From NCBI RefSeq assembly GCF_009769165.1, contig NZ_CP043476.1, forward strand, positions 4,409,001 through 4,473,000: a stretch of 64,000 bases of DNA, written 5' to 3'. Positions 38,671-47,984 of this stretch are shown here, piece by piece; position 1 is the first letter of the stretch, and every line of letters starts with the position of its first letter. The notes under the pieces are model-generated. The model was not told the origin of the DNA and made no database searches. It was given only the letters and a program-made list of their open reading frames with translations. This stretch comes from Xanthomonas hyacinthi (GTDB lineage: Bacteria; Pseudomonadota; Gammaproteobacteria; Xanthomonadales; Xanthomonadaceae). The translations under genes were made by a program, and so were the position numbers.

Positions 38671-39276
38671 TCAGCCGCGGCGGAAGCGCAGCATTCGCCG
38701 CAGCGTGTCGTCGCGGCGCACGCAGTGGTGCCATAGCGCGGCACCGATATGCAGCAGGATCAGGCCGAGCAGCGCCCAGGCGGCATACACGTGCCAGGCG
38801 CCGAGTGTGTCGGCCAGATCCGGATCGGGCGCGACCAGCTCCGGCAGCGTGGCGGCGAACAGGTGCACCGGCTTGCCCATGGACTGGCTCAGCGCCCAGC
38901 CCAGCACCGGCAGGGTCAGCAGCAGCGCGTACATGACCACGTGGGTGAGCCCGGCCAGCGCCCGCAGCAGCGGCGAGGCGGCATCGGGGTCGTGGCGTTT
39001 GCGCAGGCGCAGGCGCAGCGCCACGCGCAGGAAGAACAGGCCGAGCACGAACAGGCCGAAATGCCGATGTCCCTCCAGCAGCCACTGGCGCACGGCGCGG
39101 CCTTCGACCTCTTCGCGCGCAAGGATCAGGCCGGCCGCCAGCACCAGGCACAGCACGGTGAGCCAGTGCAGGACCACCATCGGCCGCGGCAGCGCCGTGG
39201 CGGTGGAGGTGCGCGGCGGGTGCATGGACGCTTCGGAGGAAGGGGTGCCGTCGTCGGCCTGCGTGGAGGAAGTCAT
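38671..39276 (-). CDS. Cytochrome b561-type membrane protein
   Basis: A 201-residue, four-helix heme b protein. Candidate heme-ligand histidines lie in VLHWLTVLCLVLAAG, GHRHFGLFVLGLFFLR, LTHVVMYALLL and WHVYAAWALLGLILLHIGAALWHH-type helices. It probably takes electrons from quinol or another donor and passes them to the periplasmic cytochromes encoded next. It is the first gene of the redox operon. A motif of the ECF type lies about 110 bases upstream. ATG at 39225 is an alternative start. Confidence 0.88.
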   Translation of the reverse strand: MTSSTQADDGTPSSEASMHPPRTSTATALPRPMVVLHWLTVLCLVLAAGLILAREEVEGRAVRQWLLEGHRHFGLFVLGLFFLRVALRLRLRKRHDPDAASPLLRALAGLTHVVMYALLLTLPVLGWALSQSMGKPVHLFAATLPELVAPDPDLADTLGAWHVYAAWALLGLILLHIGAALWHHCVRRDDTLRRMLRFRRG

Positions 39277-39387
39277 GGTGGCGTGCTGTGTCCAGGTGGT
39301 GGCGACGGAATGCGCGCTGCCGTTCGCGGCGTCGTGCTGTGCCACCAGCGGCAGCGCGGCGGCCGGCGCAGTGGTGGTCGCAGATGG

Positions 39388-39413
39388 GTGCCGGGCGCGC
39401 GGCAAAAGGTTGC
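39388..39413 (-). promoter_or_regulatory. ECF promoter-like motif, site 4 (redox operon)
   Basis: Minus strand: GCAACCTTT, 13 bases, GCAC followed by CCATC. It faces the cytochrome b561 operon and is back-to-back with site 2, which faces the polysaccharide operon. Confidence 0.55.
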
Positions 39414-39459
39414 GTCGACGTGGCGGCGGACGCCGGATCGGCGCTGTGTGCGGCGTGGC

Positions 39460-39485
39460 GCAACCTTTCCGCAGACCGGCGGCAC
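39460..39485 (+). promoter_or_regulatory. ECF promoter-like motif, site 2 (polysaccharide operon)
   Basis: GCAACCTTT, 13 bases, GCAC followed by TCAGC. It lies 43 bases upstream of the fdtA-like start at 39529, giving a leader of roughly 35 bases. The intergenic stretch 39277-39528 holds nothing else I can identify. Confidence 0.6.
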
Positions 39486-39528
39486 TCAGCCTGGTAACTC
39501 CGCGTCGGAGTCCGTGTCGGGCACACTC

Positions 39529-39945
39529 ATGGCAATCGAACGAATCCAGTTGCGTACGCACGGCGACGAGCGCGGTCTGCTCGTGGCCCTGGAGCAGCAA
39601 CGCGACGTGCCCTTCGACATCCGTCGCGTTTATTACCTGTTCGCCACCAAGCACGGCGTGCACCGCGGCCAGCACGCGCACCGCCATCTGAATCAGTTGG
39701 CGGTGGCCCTGCATGGTTCTGTGTCGTTCCTGCTCGACGACGGCAGCGGACCGGTGCAGATGGTGCTTGACGATCCCTGCCAGGGCCTGCTGCTCGGCAG
39801 CATGGTGTGGCGCGACCTGTACGATTTCAGCGCCGACTGCGTGCTGATGGTGCTGGCCGACCAGGCCTACGATCCGGCCGACTACATCCTCGACTACGAC
39901 GAGTTCCTGCGCGAAGCCGCAGGCGAACGCAGGCAGGAGGCGTAG
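39529..39945 (+). CDS. dTDP-4-oxo-6-deoxy-D-glucose 3,4-ketoisomerase (FdtA/WxcM-like)
   Basis: Small cupin-fold isomerase (138 residues) that moves the keto group of dTDP-4-keto-6-deoxyglucose from C4 to C3, the step before 3-amination. Motifs RIQLRTHGDERGLLVALE, IRRVYYLFATKHGVHRGQHAH and WRDLYDFSADCVLMVLAD are family-typical. It opens the surface-polysaccharide operon. Together with the aminotransferase at 42501 and the acyltransferase at 39950 it forms the Fdt-type pathway to dTDP-3-acylamino-3,6-dideoxyhexose. RmlA and RmlB, which supply the substrate, are not in the window. Confidence 0.88.
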   Translation: MAIERIQLRTHGDERGLLVALEQQRDVPFDIRRVYYLFATKHGVHRGQHAHRHLNQLAVALHGSVSFLLDDGSGPVQMVLDDPCQGLLLGSMVWRDLYDFSADCVLMVLADQAYDPADYILDYDEFLREAAGERRQEA

Positions 39946-39949
39946 GGCC

Positions 39950-40615
39950 ATGGCGAAACCGCTGGTCATCATCGGTGCGGGCGAACTGGCGCAGATCGCC
40001 TGCGAGTACTTCAGCCACGACAGCGACTACGAGGTGCTGGCCTTCAGCGCCGAGCGCGCCTACATCGCCGCGCCGACGCTGGCCGAGCGGCCGGTGGTGG
40101 CGTACGAAGCGCTGGAGCGGCTGTACCCGCCGGCCGAGGTCGAGGCGTTCGTGGCGATTCCCGCCAGCGGCCTCAATCGCCTGCGCACGCGTTTCTTCCT
40201 CGACGCCAAGCGCCGCGGCTATCGCCTGGCCAGCTACGTCAGTTCGCGCGCCTTCGTCTGGCGCAACGCGCAGCTGGGCGAGAACTGCTTCGTGTTCGAA
40301 GGCAATGTGGTGCAGCCGTTCACCCGCATCGGCGACAACTGCATCCTGTGGAGCGGCAACCACATCGGCCACCGCACGGTGATCCACGACCACGTGTTCG
40401 TCGCCTCGCATGCGGTGATTTCCGGTTACTGCGAGATCGGCCAGGGCAGTTTCATCGGGGTCAATGCCACTTTCAGCGACGGGGTCAAGGTCGCCGCGGA
40501 CAACGTGATCGGCGCCGGCGCGCTGGTCACCCGCGACACCGAGCCGGGCCGGGTCTACGTCGGTTCCCCGGCGCGGGCGGTGGCGGGCAAGTCCAGCTTC
40601 GACGTGACCCTCTGA
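39950..40615 (+). CDS. Sugar O/N-acyltransferase, left-handed beta-helix type
   Basis: A 221-residue PglD/NeuD-like acetyltransferase. The N-terminal Rossmann-type domain (PLVIIGAGELAQIACEYF) is followed by hexapeptide repeats (IGDNCILWSGNHIGHRTVIH, VFVASHAVISGYCEIGQGSF) and the closing GAGALVTRDTEPGRVYVG. It likely acetylates the 3-amino sugar made by its neighbours. It is four bases after the isomerase gene. Confidence 0.85.
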   Translation: MAKPLVIIGAGELAQIACEYFSHDSDYEVLAFSAERAYIAAPTLAERPVVAYEALERLYPPAEVEAFVAIPASGLNRLRTRFFLDAKRRGYRLASYVSSRAFVWRNAQLGENCFVFEGNVVQPFTRIGDNCILWSGNHIGHRTVIHDHVFVASHAVISGYCEIGQGSFIGVNATFSDGVKVAADNVIGAGALVTRDTEPGRVYVGSPARAVAGKSSFDVTL

Positions 40616-40622
40616 GACGCCC

Positions 40623-41582
40623 ATGTTCGACTGGAGCAAACGCGGCCTGGTGTTCGCGAGCGCACGCGACGGGGTCGGCGGCTGGATGCGGCATTCGGCG
40701 CTGACGCCGACGCCGCATCGCCTGGACGCCGAGCTGATCCGCGTCTACGCCGGTTTCCGCGACGGCGCCGGGGTCAGCCGCATCGGCTACGTCGACGTGC
40801 GTGGCGACGATCCGACCCGGGTGGTGCGGGTCAGCGCCGTGCCGGTGCTCGACATCGGCCGCGACGGCTGCTTCGACGACAACGGCATGATCCTCGGCGA
40901 CGTGGTCGCCGCGCCGGATGGCCTGTACATGTTCTACGTGGGCTTCCAGCACGTGGCCAAGGCCAAGTTCCTGGCCTTCACCGGGTTGGCGGTGTCCACC
41001 GACGGCGGCGAAACGTTCCAGCGGCGCCAGGACACGCCGCTGCTGGACCGCGCCCCCGGGCGCAGCACCATCGCCGCGGTGCATTCGGCGCGCTACGAAA
41101 ACGGCCGCTGGCGGCTGTGGTACGCGGTCGGCGACGACTGGGAGCGGATCGACGGCACCCCGTTTCCGCGTTACCACATCCGATACGCCGAGACCGGCGA
41201 CCTGCAGGCGATCCCGCGCCAGGACACGCCGTGCCTGCAACCGCAGGGCAGCGAATACCGCATCGGCCGACCGCGCGTGTACCGCCACCAGGGTGGCTAT
41301 CTGATGTACTTCACTCGCGGCAACCGCGATGGCGCGTATTTCCCCGGGGTGGCGCGCAGCGCCGACGGCCGCCACTGGCAGCGGTGCGACGCCGCCTTCG
41401 GCCTGGACCTTTCGCCCAGCGGCTGGGACGCGCGCACGCTGTGCTATCCGGCGCTGATCCGGCACCGCGACCGCCTGCTGATGTTCTACAACGGCAACGA
41501 CATGGGCCGCGACGGTTTCGGCGTTGCGGTGGCGCCGCTTGCCGATCGCACGGGCGCGTGGAACGGCGATGTTTTCGGTTAG
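40623..41582 (+). CDS. Five-bladed beta-propeller glycosidase/phosphorylase-like protein
   Basis: A 319-residue cytoplasmic protein (no signal peptide) with the repeated pattern of GH43/GH32/GH130-type five-bladed propellers: DNGMILGDVVAAPDGLYMFY, HSARYENGRWRLWYAVGDDW, GRPRVYRHQGGYLMYFTRGN, YPALIRHRDRLLMFYNGND. Such proteins occur in polysaccharide loci, possibly handling sugar transfer or trimming; activity here is unknown. The next gene starts inside its 3' end. Confidence 0.72.
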   Translation: MFDWSKRGLVFASARDGVGGWMRHSALTPTPHRLDAELIRVYAGFRDGAGVSRIGYVDVRGDDPTRVVRVSAVPVLDIGRDGCFDDNGMILGDVVAAPDGLYMFYVGFQHVAKAKFLAFTGLAVSTDGGETFQRRQDTPLLDRAPGRSTIAAVHSARYENGRWRLWYAVGDDWERIDGTPFPRYHIRYAETGDLQAIPRQDTPCLQPQGSEYRIGRPRVYRHQGGYLMYFTRGNRDGAYFPGVARSADGRHWQRCDAAFGLDLSPSGWDARTLCYPALIRHRDRLLMFYNGNDMGRDGFGVAVAPLADRTGAWNGDVFG

Positions 41583-42504
41583 GCCCTACACCGCCGCCGA
41601 TGCGCCCGCCTGGGACGCGCTGATCGCGCAGTCCAGGAACGGCAACCTGCTGCACCGGCGCGGCTACATGGACTACCACGCCGAGCGTTTCGTCGATGCC
41701 TCGCTGCTGGTCGAACGCGGCGGTGCGCCGGTAGCGGTGTTCCCGGCCAACATCGAGGACACGCGTGTGGTCAGCCATGCCGGACTCAGCTATGCCGGCT
41801 TGCTGTCCGCGCACGATCTGCGCGCGGCGGCGACGCTGGCGGTGTTCGAGCAGATCGCCGCGCACTACCGCGCCCGCGGCGTGCACGATCTGCTGTACAA
41901 GGCGGTGCCTCACCTGTTCCATGCGGCGCCGGCGGACGAGGATCTGTACGCGCTGCATCGGCTCGGTGCGCGGCTGCAACGCCGCGACCTGTCCTCGGCC
42001 ATCGCCTTGCGCGAGCCCCTGCGCTTCGCCGCCGAACGGCGGCGCTCGATCGGCAAGGCGCGCAAGGCCGGCCTGCACGTGCAGCGCAGCAACGATCCGG
42101 CGCAGTTGCATGCGCTGCTGAGCGAGGTGCTGCAACGCCACGGCGCCACGCCCACCCACAGCCTGCAGGAACTGCGCCTGTTGTGCGGGCGCTTCCCGGA
42201 ACAACTGGCGTTGTACGAAGTGCGCGACGGCGAGACGTTGCTGGCCGGCACGCTGCTGTACGACTTCGGCCGCGTGGTGCACACCCAGTACCTGGCCTGC
42301 TCCGAGCAGGGCCGGCGCGTGGACGCGCTGAGCCTGCTGCTGGCCGAGCTGATCGAAGAACGCTACGCGCAGCGCGACTACTTCAGCCTCGGCATTTCCA
42401 CCGAGCAGCAGGGCCAGGTGCTCAACGACGGCCTGGTCACGCAGAAGGAGCGCTTCGGCGCGCGCGCGGTGGTCCACGATTTCTACGCCTGGGATCTGCG
42501 ATGA
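41569..42504 (+). CDS. GNAT/FemAB-like N-acyltransferase
   Basis: A 311-residue protein with two GNAT-like halves, the second with [22 protein letters not shown] and [20 protein letters not shown]. Related proteins add acyl or aminoacyl groups to amino sugars in polysaccharide loci. The ATG at 41569 overlaps the previous gene by 14 bases and gives the natural [18 protein letters not shown] start. It overlaps the aminotransferase by four bases. Confidence 0.78.
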   Translation: MFSVRPYTAADAPAWDALIAQSRNGNLLHRRGYMDYHAERFVDASLLVERGGAPVAVFPANIEDTRVVSHAGLSYAGLLSAHDLRAAATLAVFEQIAAHYRARGVHDLLYKAVPHLFHAAPADEDLYALHRLGARLQRRDLSSAIALREPLRFAAERRRSIGKARKAGLHVQRSNDPAQLHALLSEVLQRHGATPTHSLQELRLLCGRFPEQLALYEVRDGETLLAGTLLYDFGRVVHTQYLACSEQGRRVDALSLLLAELIEERYAQRDYFSLGISTEQQGQVLNDGLVTQKERFGARAVVHDFYAWDLR

Positions 42505-43616
42505 GCGTGCCGTTCCTGGACCTGCGCGCGATCAACGCCCGCTACGCCGATGAGCTGAAGGCCGCCGCGGCGCGGGTGATCGATTCGGGCTGGTACGTGC
42601 TGGGCGAGGAGCTCGAAGCGTTCGAGCGCGAGTTCGCCGGCTATTGCGGCACCGGGCATGCGATCGGCGTGGGCAACGGCATGGACGCGCTGAGCCTGAT
42701 CCTGCGCGGCTACCGCGAACTGGGCCGGCTGCGCGACGGCGACGAGGTGATCGTGCCGGGCAACACCTTCATCGCCAGTTTCCTGGCGATCAGCGAGAAC
42801 CGGCTGCAGCCGGTGCCGGTGGAGCCGGACCCGCTCAGCTTCAATCTGGACCCGGCCAGCGTGGAGCGCGCGATCGGCCCGCGCACGCGGGCGATCATGG
42901 CCGTGCACCTGTACGGGCAACTGGCGGACATGGCCGCGCTGCAGGCGCTGGCGCGGCAGTACGGCCTGCTGTTGATCGAGGATGCCGCGCAAGCGCATGG
43001 CGCGCGCCTGCACGGGCGCCACGCCGGCAGTTTCGGCGACGCCGCCGGCTTCAGTTTCTTCCCCGGAAAAAATCTGGGTGCGCTCGGCGATGGCGGTGCG
43101 GTGGCGACCGACGACGCCGCGCTGGCCGCACAGATCCGGATGCTGCGCAACTACGGGTCGGACATCAAGTACCGGCACCTGGTGCAAGGCGTGAACTCGC
43201 GCCTGGACGAAATGCAGGCGGCGCTGCTGCGGGTCAAGCTGCACTACCTGGATGCCGACATCGCCCGGCGCCGCGATGTGGCGCGGCGCTACCGCGCAGG
43301 CATCGTGCATCCGCAGATCCAGCTGCCGCAGGTGGTCGACGAGGCGCGGCACGCCTGGCATCTGTTCGTGCTGCGCTGCGCCCGGCGCGAGGCGCTGCAA
43401 CGCCATCTGCTGGCCAGCGGCATCCACTGCCTGGTGCACTATCCGCTGCCGCCGCACCGGCAGCCCGCCTATGCCGCACTGAGCGGACGCAGCCTGCCGC
43501 TGTGCGAGCAGTTGCACAATGAAGTGCTGAGCCTGCCGATCGGGCCGACCCTGGATGCGGCCGCGGTGGAGCGGGTGATCGAAGCCTGCCTGGCGTTCGA
43601 GGCCACCGAGGCATGA
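42501..43616 (+). CDS. dTDP-3-amino-3,6-dideoxyhexose transaminase (FdtB-like, DegT/DnrJ family)
   Basis: PLP-dependent sugar aminotransferase (371 residues) placing an amino group at C3 of dTDP-3-keto-6-deoxyhexose. The Schiff-base lysine is in [17 protein letters not shown], with the family [31 protein letters not shown] and [10 protein letters not shown]. Co-occurrence with the FdtA-like isomerase supports the 3-amino specificity over other family members. ATGA overlaps link it to both neighbours. Confidence 0.9.
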   Translation: MSVPFLDLRAINARYADELKAAAARVIDSGWYVLGEELEAFEREFAGYCGTGHAIGVGNGMDALSLILRGYRELGRLRDGDEVIVPGNTFIASFLAISENRLQPVPVEPDPLSFNLDPASVERAIGPRTRAIMAVHLYGQLADMAALQALARQYGLLLIEDAAQAHGARLHGRHAGSFGDAAGFSFFPGKNLGALGDGGAVATDDAALAAQIRMLRNYGSDIKYRHLVQGVNSRLDEMQAALLRVKLHYLDADIARRRDVARRYRAGIVHPQIQLPQVVDEARHAWHLFVLRCARREALQRHLLASGIHCLVHYPLPPHRQPAYAALSGRSLPLCEQLHNEVLSLPIGPTLDAAAVERVIEACLAFEATEA

Positions 43617-44866
43617 ACGTGCTGCGCAGCGGCCTGTACAGCGGCGCGGCCACCGCGGCCAAGCTGCTGGCCGCGTTGCTGGTGCTGAAGCTGGTCGCGG
43701 TGTATGCCGGGCCGGCCGGCGTGGCCCGGCTCGGCCAGTTCACCAGCCTGATGTCGTTGCTGGCGGTACTGGCCGGCGGCGGCATCGGCGCGGGCATCGT
43801 CAAGTACGTGGCCGAGTACCGCGACGATGCGCAGAAACTGGCGCGGCTGCTCGGTGCGGCGCTGGGCTATGCATGCTGCGCGGCCTGCGTGATGGGGTTG
43901 GTCGCGCTGTTGTTCAGCCGCCAGATCGCGCAGCGCCTGCTCGGCGATCCGCACTACCAGAGCCTGATCTGCGTGCTGGCCGTGGCCCAGCTCGGCATCG
44001 CCCTGGTCAACTACATCCTGGCCGTGGTCAACGGCTTCATGGACGTGCGCCGGCTGGCCTTCATCCAGGTCGCCGGCTCGGTGCTCAGCGTGCTGGTGGT
44101 GCTGTGGCTGTCGCGCTGGCTGCAGCTGTACGGCGCACTGCTGGCGCTGGTCGCCGGACAGGTGCTGTGGCTGTGCGCCGGCCTGCCGGCGCTGCGGCGC
44201 AGCCCGTACTTTCGCCGCGACATGCTGCGCATCCGCTTCGATGCGGAAATGACCCGGCGCCTGGCCGCGTTCTCGGTGATGACGCTGACCTCGGCGCTGC
44301 TGCCGCTGCTGGTCAACATCGGCGTGCGCGACCATCTGGCCGCGACCTTCGGCTGGCAGCAGGTCGGCTACTGGCAGGCGGTGAGCAAGGTCTCCGAGGC
44401 CTATCTGCTGTTCTTCACCACGGCGATCAACGTCTACTACCTGCCGAAGCTGGCGGCGCTGCGCGACCGCGCCGGGCTGCTGCTGGAATTGCGCACCGCC
44501 TACCGCTACGTGTTGCCGGCGGTGATCGCATTGGCCGCGACGATCTATCTGTGCCGCGACTGGATCACGCGGCTGCTGTTCGCGAACGACTTCGCCGCCG
44601 CCGCGCCGCTGTACGCGCCGCAGCTGGTCGGCGACGTGATCAAGATCGCCGCGTTCGTGCTGTCCTACCTGATGCTGGCCAAGGCGATGACGCGGCTGTT
44701 CGTGGTGTCCGAATGCGTATTCGCCGCCAGCTACCTGGGGCTGGTCTATCTGTTCACCGCGCGCATGGGCCTGATCGGGGCGGCATACGCATTCGCGGTC
44801 AACTATGCGCTGTACCTGGCGTTCAACGTCGTGGTGGTGCGGCGCTATCTGCGAGGGTTGCGCTGA
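43613..44866 (+). CDS. Wzx-type lipid-linked repeat-unit flippase
   Basis: A 417-residue MATE/MOP-superfamily membrane protein with about 12 helices. It resembles WzxE-type flippases, for example in the N-terminus ([20 protein letters not shown]) and the central [20 protein letters not shown]. It would translocate undecaprenyl-linked repeat units across the inner membrane. The start overlaps the aminotransferase stop by four bases. Confidence 0.88.
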   Translation: MNVLRSGLYSGAATAAKLLAALLVLKLVAVYAGPAGVARLGQFTSLMSLLAVLAGGGIGAGIVKYVAEYRDDAQKLARLLGAALGYACCAACVMGLVALLFSRQIAQRLLGDPHYQSLICVLAVAQLGIALVNYILAVVNGFMDVRRLAFIQVAGSVLSVLVVLWLSRWLQLYGALLALVAGQVLWLCAGLPALRRSPYFRRDMLRIRFDAEMTRRLAAFSVMTLTSALLPLLVNIGVRDHLAATFGWQQVGYWQAVSKVSEAYLLFFTTAINVYYLPKLAALRDRAGLLLELRTAYRYVLPAVIALAATIYLCRDWITRLLFANDFAAAAPLYAPQLVGDVIKIAAFVLSYLMLAKAMTRLFVVSECVFAASYLGLVYLFTARMGLIGAAYAFAVNYALYLAFNVVVVRRYLRGLR

Positions 44867-45807
44867 TGGACGAACGCGAACTGCGCGGCGACATGCCGCT
44901 GGTGTCGGTGCTGGTGCCGGCGTTCAACCACGAACGCTTCGTGCAGCGCTGTCTGGACAGCGTGCTGGAGGATCCGTATCCGAACAAGGAGCTGGTGATC
45001 GTCGACGACGGCTCCAGCGACGCCACCGCCGCGCGCATCGCCGAGTGGATCGCCCTGCATGGACAGCGCATCCCGGTGCGGTTCTGGCCGCGCGAGAACC
45101 GCGGCATCGCCGCCACCTTGAACCACCTGGTGGCGATGGCCAGCGGCGAGTTCCTGCGCCTGGGCGCCAGCGACGACTACCTGCTGCCGGGCGGGTTGGC
45201 CGCGCAGGTCGCCTATCTGCGCGCCGCGCCGGGCAAGGCGGCGGTGATCGGCGATGCGGTGGTGGTCGATGCGGACGGGTGCCTGCTGCACCAGAGCAGC
45301 ATGCGCGACCTGCACGGCGTGGACAAACGCCTGTACCTGAGCGACGCCGGCATCCGCCGCGCGGTGATCCGGCACTGGGCGGTGAGCGGGGCGGTGGCCC
45401 TGGTCCGGCGCAGTGCGCTGCAGGCGCGCGTGGCCTGGGACGAAGCGCTGCACATCGAGGACTGGGACTTCTTCCTGCGCCTGGTCGCGCGCGATGCGCT
45501 CGGCTTCATCGACGTCGGCGTCTGCGCCTACCGGCTGCACGGCGCCAACGCCAGCAGGACCCGGCACCTGCCCAGCCGCCTCGCAAACCTGGCCGAGTCG
45601 CGGCAGGTGGCGCTGCGCCGCGCGGCGCTGTTCGATGCGCCGTGCCGCACGCTGCTGCATGCGCAGGCGCACTACATCGCGGCCAAGATCGCGTTCCTGC
45701 GGCGGCAGCCGGCGGCGCTGGGCTGCCACCTGCTGGCGCATGCCTGGCTGTCGCTGCTGGCGCGGATCCAGCCAGCGGCGCCGGCGTCGCTGGCGGAGCG
45801 CGCATGA
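44866..45807 (+). CDS. Glycosyltransferase family 2
   Basis: A 313-residue GT-A fold enzyme. The N-terminal nucleotide-sugar site (VSVLVPAFNHERFVQRCLDS, VIVDDGSSDATAARI), metal-binding GASDDYLLP and acceptor-side HIEDWDFFLRL are visible. It adds one sugar of the repeat unit on the cytoplasmic face. The ATG shares one base with the flippase stop (TGATG). Confidence 0.88.
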   Translation: MDERELRGDMPLVSVLVPAFNHERFVQRCLDSVLEDPYPNKELVIVDDGSSDATAARIAEWIALHGQRIPVRFWPRENRGIAATLNHLVAMASGEFLRLGASDDYLLPGGLAAQVAYLRAAPGKAAVIGDAVVVDADGCLLHQSSMRDLHGVDKRLYLSDAGIRRAVIRHWAVSGAVALVRRSALQARVAWDEALHIEDWDFFLRLVARDALGFIDVGVCAYRLHGANASRTRHLPSRLANLAESRQVALRRAALFDAPCRTLLHAQAHYIAAKIAFLRRQPAALGCHLLAHAWLSLLARIQPAAPASLAERA

Positions 45808-46985
45808 AACGCCTGCTGCGCCTGCCGTCGAGCTATTTCGGCCTGCCGCTGCTGTTCAGTTGCGCGCTGACCCTGCTCAGCTTCGATCTGCCGCCCGGCT
45901 ATGCCGCCGGCATCGCCTTGCTGGCCGCTGCGGCCGCAACGACGCTGTTGCTGGATGCGCTGCACGGCATCCGCCTGCCGTCGCTGGCCGCGTTTCGCGC
46001 GCGCCGCTATGCCGGCACCCGCGAGGCCTTCGTCGCGCTGTGCCTGGCCGCGCTGGTCGGCGTGTTCTGCGTGCTGGACCTGGCGCTGTTCCCGATTCCG
46101 CTGTTCACCAATCCTTCCGCGTATGCCGACCTGACCCCGCTGCATTCGCACGTGCGGCACCTGTCCAACATGTGCTGGATCCTGCCGCCGATCGCGCTGC
46201 TGTGCGTGCGCGACAAGGCGCTGCGCACCGCCATGATCCTCGCCGGCTTCGTGTTCCCGGTGCTGGTGATCGACCGCAACCGCATCTTCGCCGCGTTGTT
46301 CAGCTTCGCGCTGCTCCTGCTGCTGCGCCGCGATCCGGCGCGGCCGCTGCCGTGGAAGGCCATCGTGGCGTTGCTGGTCGCCGGCGCCGCGGCGTTCTCG
46401 CTGCTGGGCACGCTGCGTTCGGGGTCGCTGGATTCGGTGACGCTGCCGTTCGGCGCGCTGTACCGCGCCGCGCCGCAAGGCATCAAGTGGCTGCTGCTGT
46501 ACATTGGCGCCGGCCCGTACAACTTCGGCGCGATGCTGGCCAAGGACTACGTCAACGCCAGCTTCCTGGTCAACCAGCTGGTGCCGCTGAGCGGCTCGAT
46601 CGCCACCGCCGGCACCGGCATTCCGCTGGATGCGCCGAACATCAACGTCGGCACCGAATTCTTCCCGTTCCTGTTGGCCGGCGGCGCCGGCGCCGCATTG
46701 GCCGCGATCCTGGCGCTGTACGCGGCGCTGCTGTGGAGCGTGCGCCTGCTCGGCAACAACGTGTCCCTGTTCAACCTGCTGGTGTTCCTGCGCATCGCCT
46801 ATGCCTGCCTGATGTCGCCGTTCGCGCCGCAGGCCTTCACCTGGACCAACGCCGGCTTCATCGCGCTGTGCCTGGTCCTGCACGCCTGCAGCGCGCTGTT
46901 GCCGAACCGCCGCGAGCCGGCGGGCAGGGCGGGGCAGGCGCTGCCGCTGCCGCCATCCTCTTCCCCGAGACCCACACTGCCATGA
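45804..46985 (+). CDS. Wzy-like polysaccharide polymerase
   Basis: A 393-residue protein with 10-12 membrane helices and a large central periplasmic loop (DSVTLPFGALYRAAPQGIKW, then GPYNFGAML). This topology and its place between flippase and chain-length regulator point to the repeat-unit polymerase. Sequence alone gives little, as Wzy proteins diverge greatly. Overlaps on both sides are four bases. Confidence 0.75.
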   Translation: MKRLLRLPSSYFGLPLLFSCALTLLSFDLPPGYAAGIALLAAAAATTLLLDALHGIRLPSLAAFRARRYAGTREAFVALCLAALVGVFCVLDLALFPIPLFTNPSAYADLTPLHSHVRHLSNMCWILPPIALLCVRDKALRTAMILAGFVFPVLVIDRNRIFAALFSFALLLLLRRDPARPLPWKAIVALLVAGAAAFSLLGTLRSGSLDSVTLPFGALYRAAPQGIKWLLLYIGAGPYNFGAMLAKDYVNASFLVNQLVPLSGSIATAGTGIPLDAPNINVGTEFFPFLLAGGAGAALAAILALYAALLWSVRLLGNNVSLFNLLVFLRIAYACLMSPFAPQAFTWTNAGFIALCLVLHACSALLPNRREPAGRAGQALPLPPSSSPRPTLP

Positions 46986-47839
46986 AAGAAGACGAAATCT
47001 ACCTGATCGACCTGTGGCGGATCCTGCGGCGCGAGTGGAGATGGTGCGTGCTGCCGCTGCTCGCCGCGCTGGCGCTGGCGTTCGCCTTCCTGCATGTCGC
47101 CACGCGCCAGTGGCAGGCCACCGCGTGGGTGCAGGTCGGCGAATTCGGCCCGACCCCGTCCGGGCGCGATCCCAAGCTGGAGCCGTTCCAGCGCGTGATC
47201 GAGCGGATCAAGACCCGGCTGTTCCAGGACCAGGTGCTGCGCAGCCTGGGCCTGCCGTTGAACGGTCGCCAGGCCGCGCTATACCGCAGCAGCCTCAAAC
47301 TGGACCCGGATCCGTACGCCAACCTGATCCAGCTGAGCGTGCGCGCCGATTCGGCGCAGCAGGCGCGCGCCCTGGCCGCGGCGACCACGGCGCAGCTGCA
47401 GGCGCTGCATCGGCGCATCCAGGCCGTGCCGATGCAGCAGGCGTGCGAACGCCTGCAGGACATCGGCAGCGAACTCGCCGCGACCCAGGCCGAGCGCGCG
47501 CGCCTGCTGCAACAGCAGGGCGAAGGCAAGGGCAGCGTCGAGCAGCAATTGCTCGGCAACATGCTGCTGTCGGAAAAGAACGCGACCATCCGCGGGCTGA
47601 AGTCCGAGCGCGACGATCTGCTCGCCCGGCTCGGCGCGCGCTACACCTACGACACCTCCGCACCGTGGGCGGCGTACGTGCCCGAACGTCCCGCGTTTCC
47701 CAATCCGGTGCTGGTGCTGGCGGTGGCGCTGATGCTGGGCGGCGGTCTCGGCGTGTTCGCCGCGATCGTACGCAGCGCGCTGCGGCGTCGGCAAGCCACA
47801 CGCATGCCGCAGCCTCAGCCGGCCGGCAGCGGCGCATAA
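46982..47839 (+). CDS. Wzz-type chain-length determinant
   Basis: A 285-residue protein with two membrane helices (VLPLLAALALAFAFLHVA near residue 25; PVLVLAVALMLGGGLGVFAA near 245) flanking a periplasmic helical region. The start DEIYLIDLWRILRREWRW is a classical Wzz N-terminus. No tyrosine-kinase domain is attached. It should set the modal chain length of the polymer and ends the first operon of the locus. Confidence 0.87.
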   Translation: MKEDEIYLIDLWRILRREWRWCVLPLLAALALAFAFLHVATRQWQATAWVQVGEFGPTPSGRDPKLEPFQRVIERIKTRLFQDQVLRSLGLPLNGRQAALYRSSLKLDPDPYANLIQLSVRADSAQQARALAAATTAQLQALHRRIQAVPMQQACERLQDIGSELAATQAERARLLQQQGEGKGSVEQQLLGNMLLSEKNATIRGLKSERDDLLARLGARYTYDTSAPWAAYVPERPAFPNPVLVLAVALMLGGGLGVFAAIVRSALRRRQATRMPQPQPAGSGA

Positions 47840-47871
47840 GCGCCAATACGCACGACGCCGCTCACGGCGAT

Positions 47872-47897
47872 TCAACCAAACCGCCCGCCACCCGCAC
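47872..47897 (+). promoter_or_regulatory. ECF promoter-like motif, site 6 (methyltransferase operon)
   Basis: TCAACCAAA, 13 bases, GCAC followed by TCACT. It lies in the 145-base gap between the Wzz gene and the methyltransferase gene, with the same spacing as the other five sites, and would start a second operon. Confidence 0.55.
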
Positions 47898-47984
47898 TCA
47901 CTGGCATACCGTGCGATCCGCGCTTGCGGCCGGCACGGCAATTCCCGACGACGACGGCAGGCGAGTGGAGAGTGGAGAGTGGAT

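Noticed and set aside
47961..47982. Tandem GAGTGGAGA repeats before the methyltransferase
   Set aside because: Only about two and a half units; best explained as the ribosome-binding region, not a repeat element.
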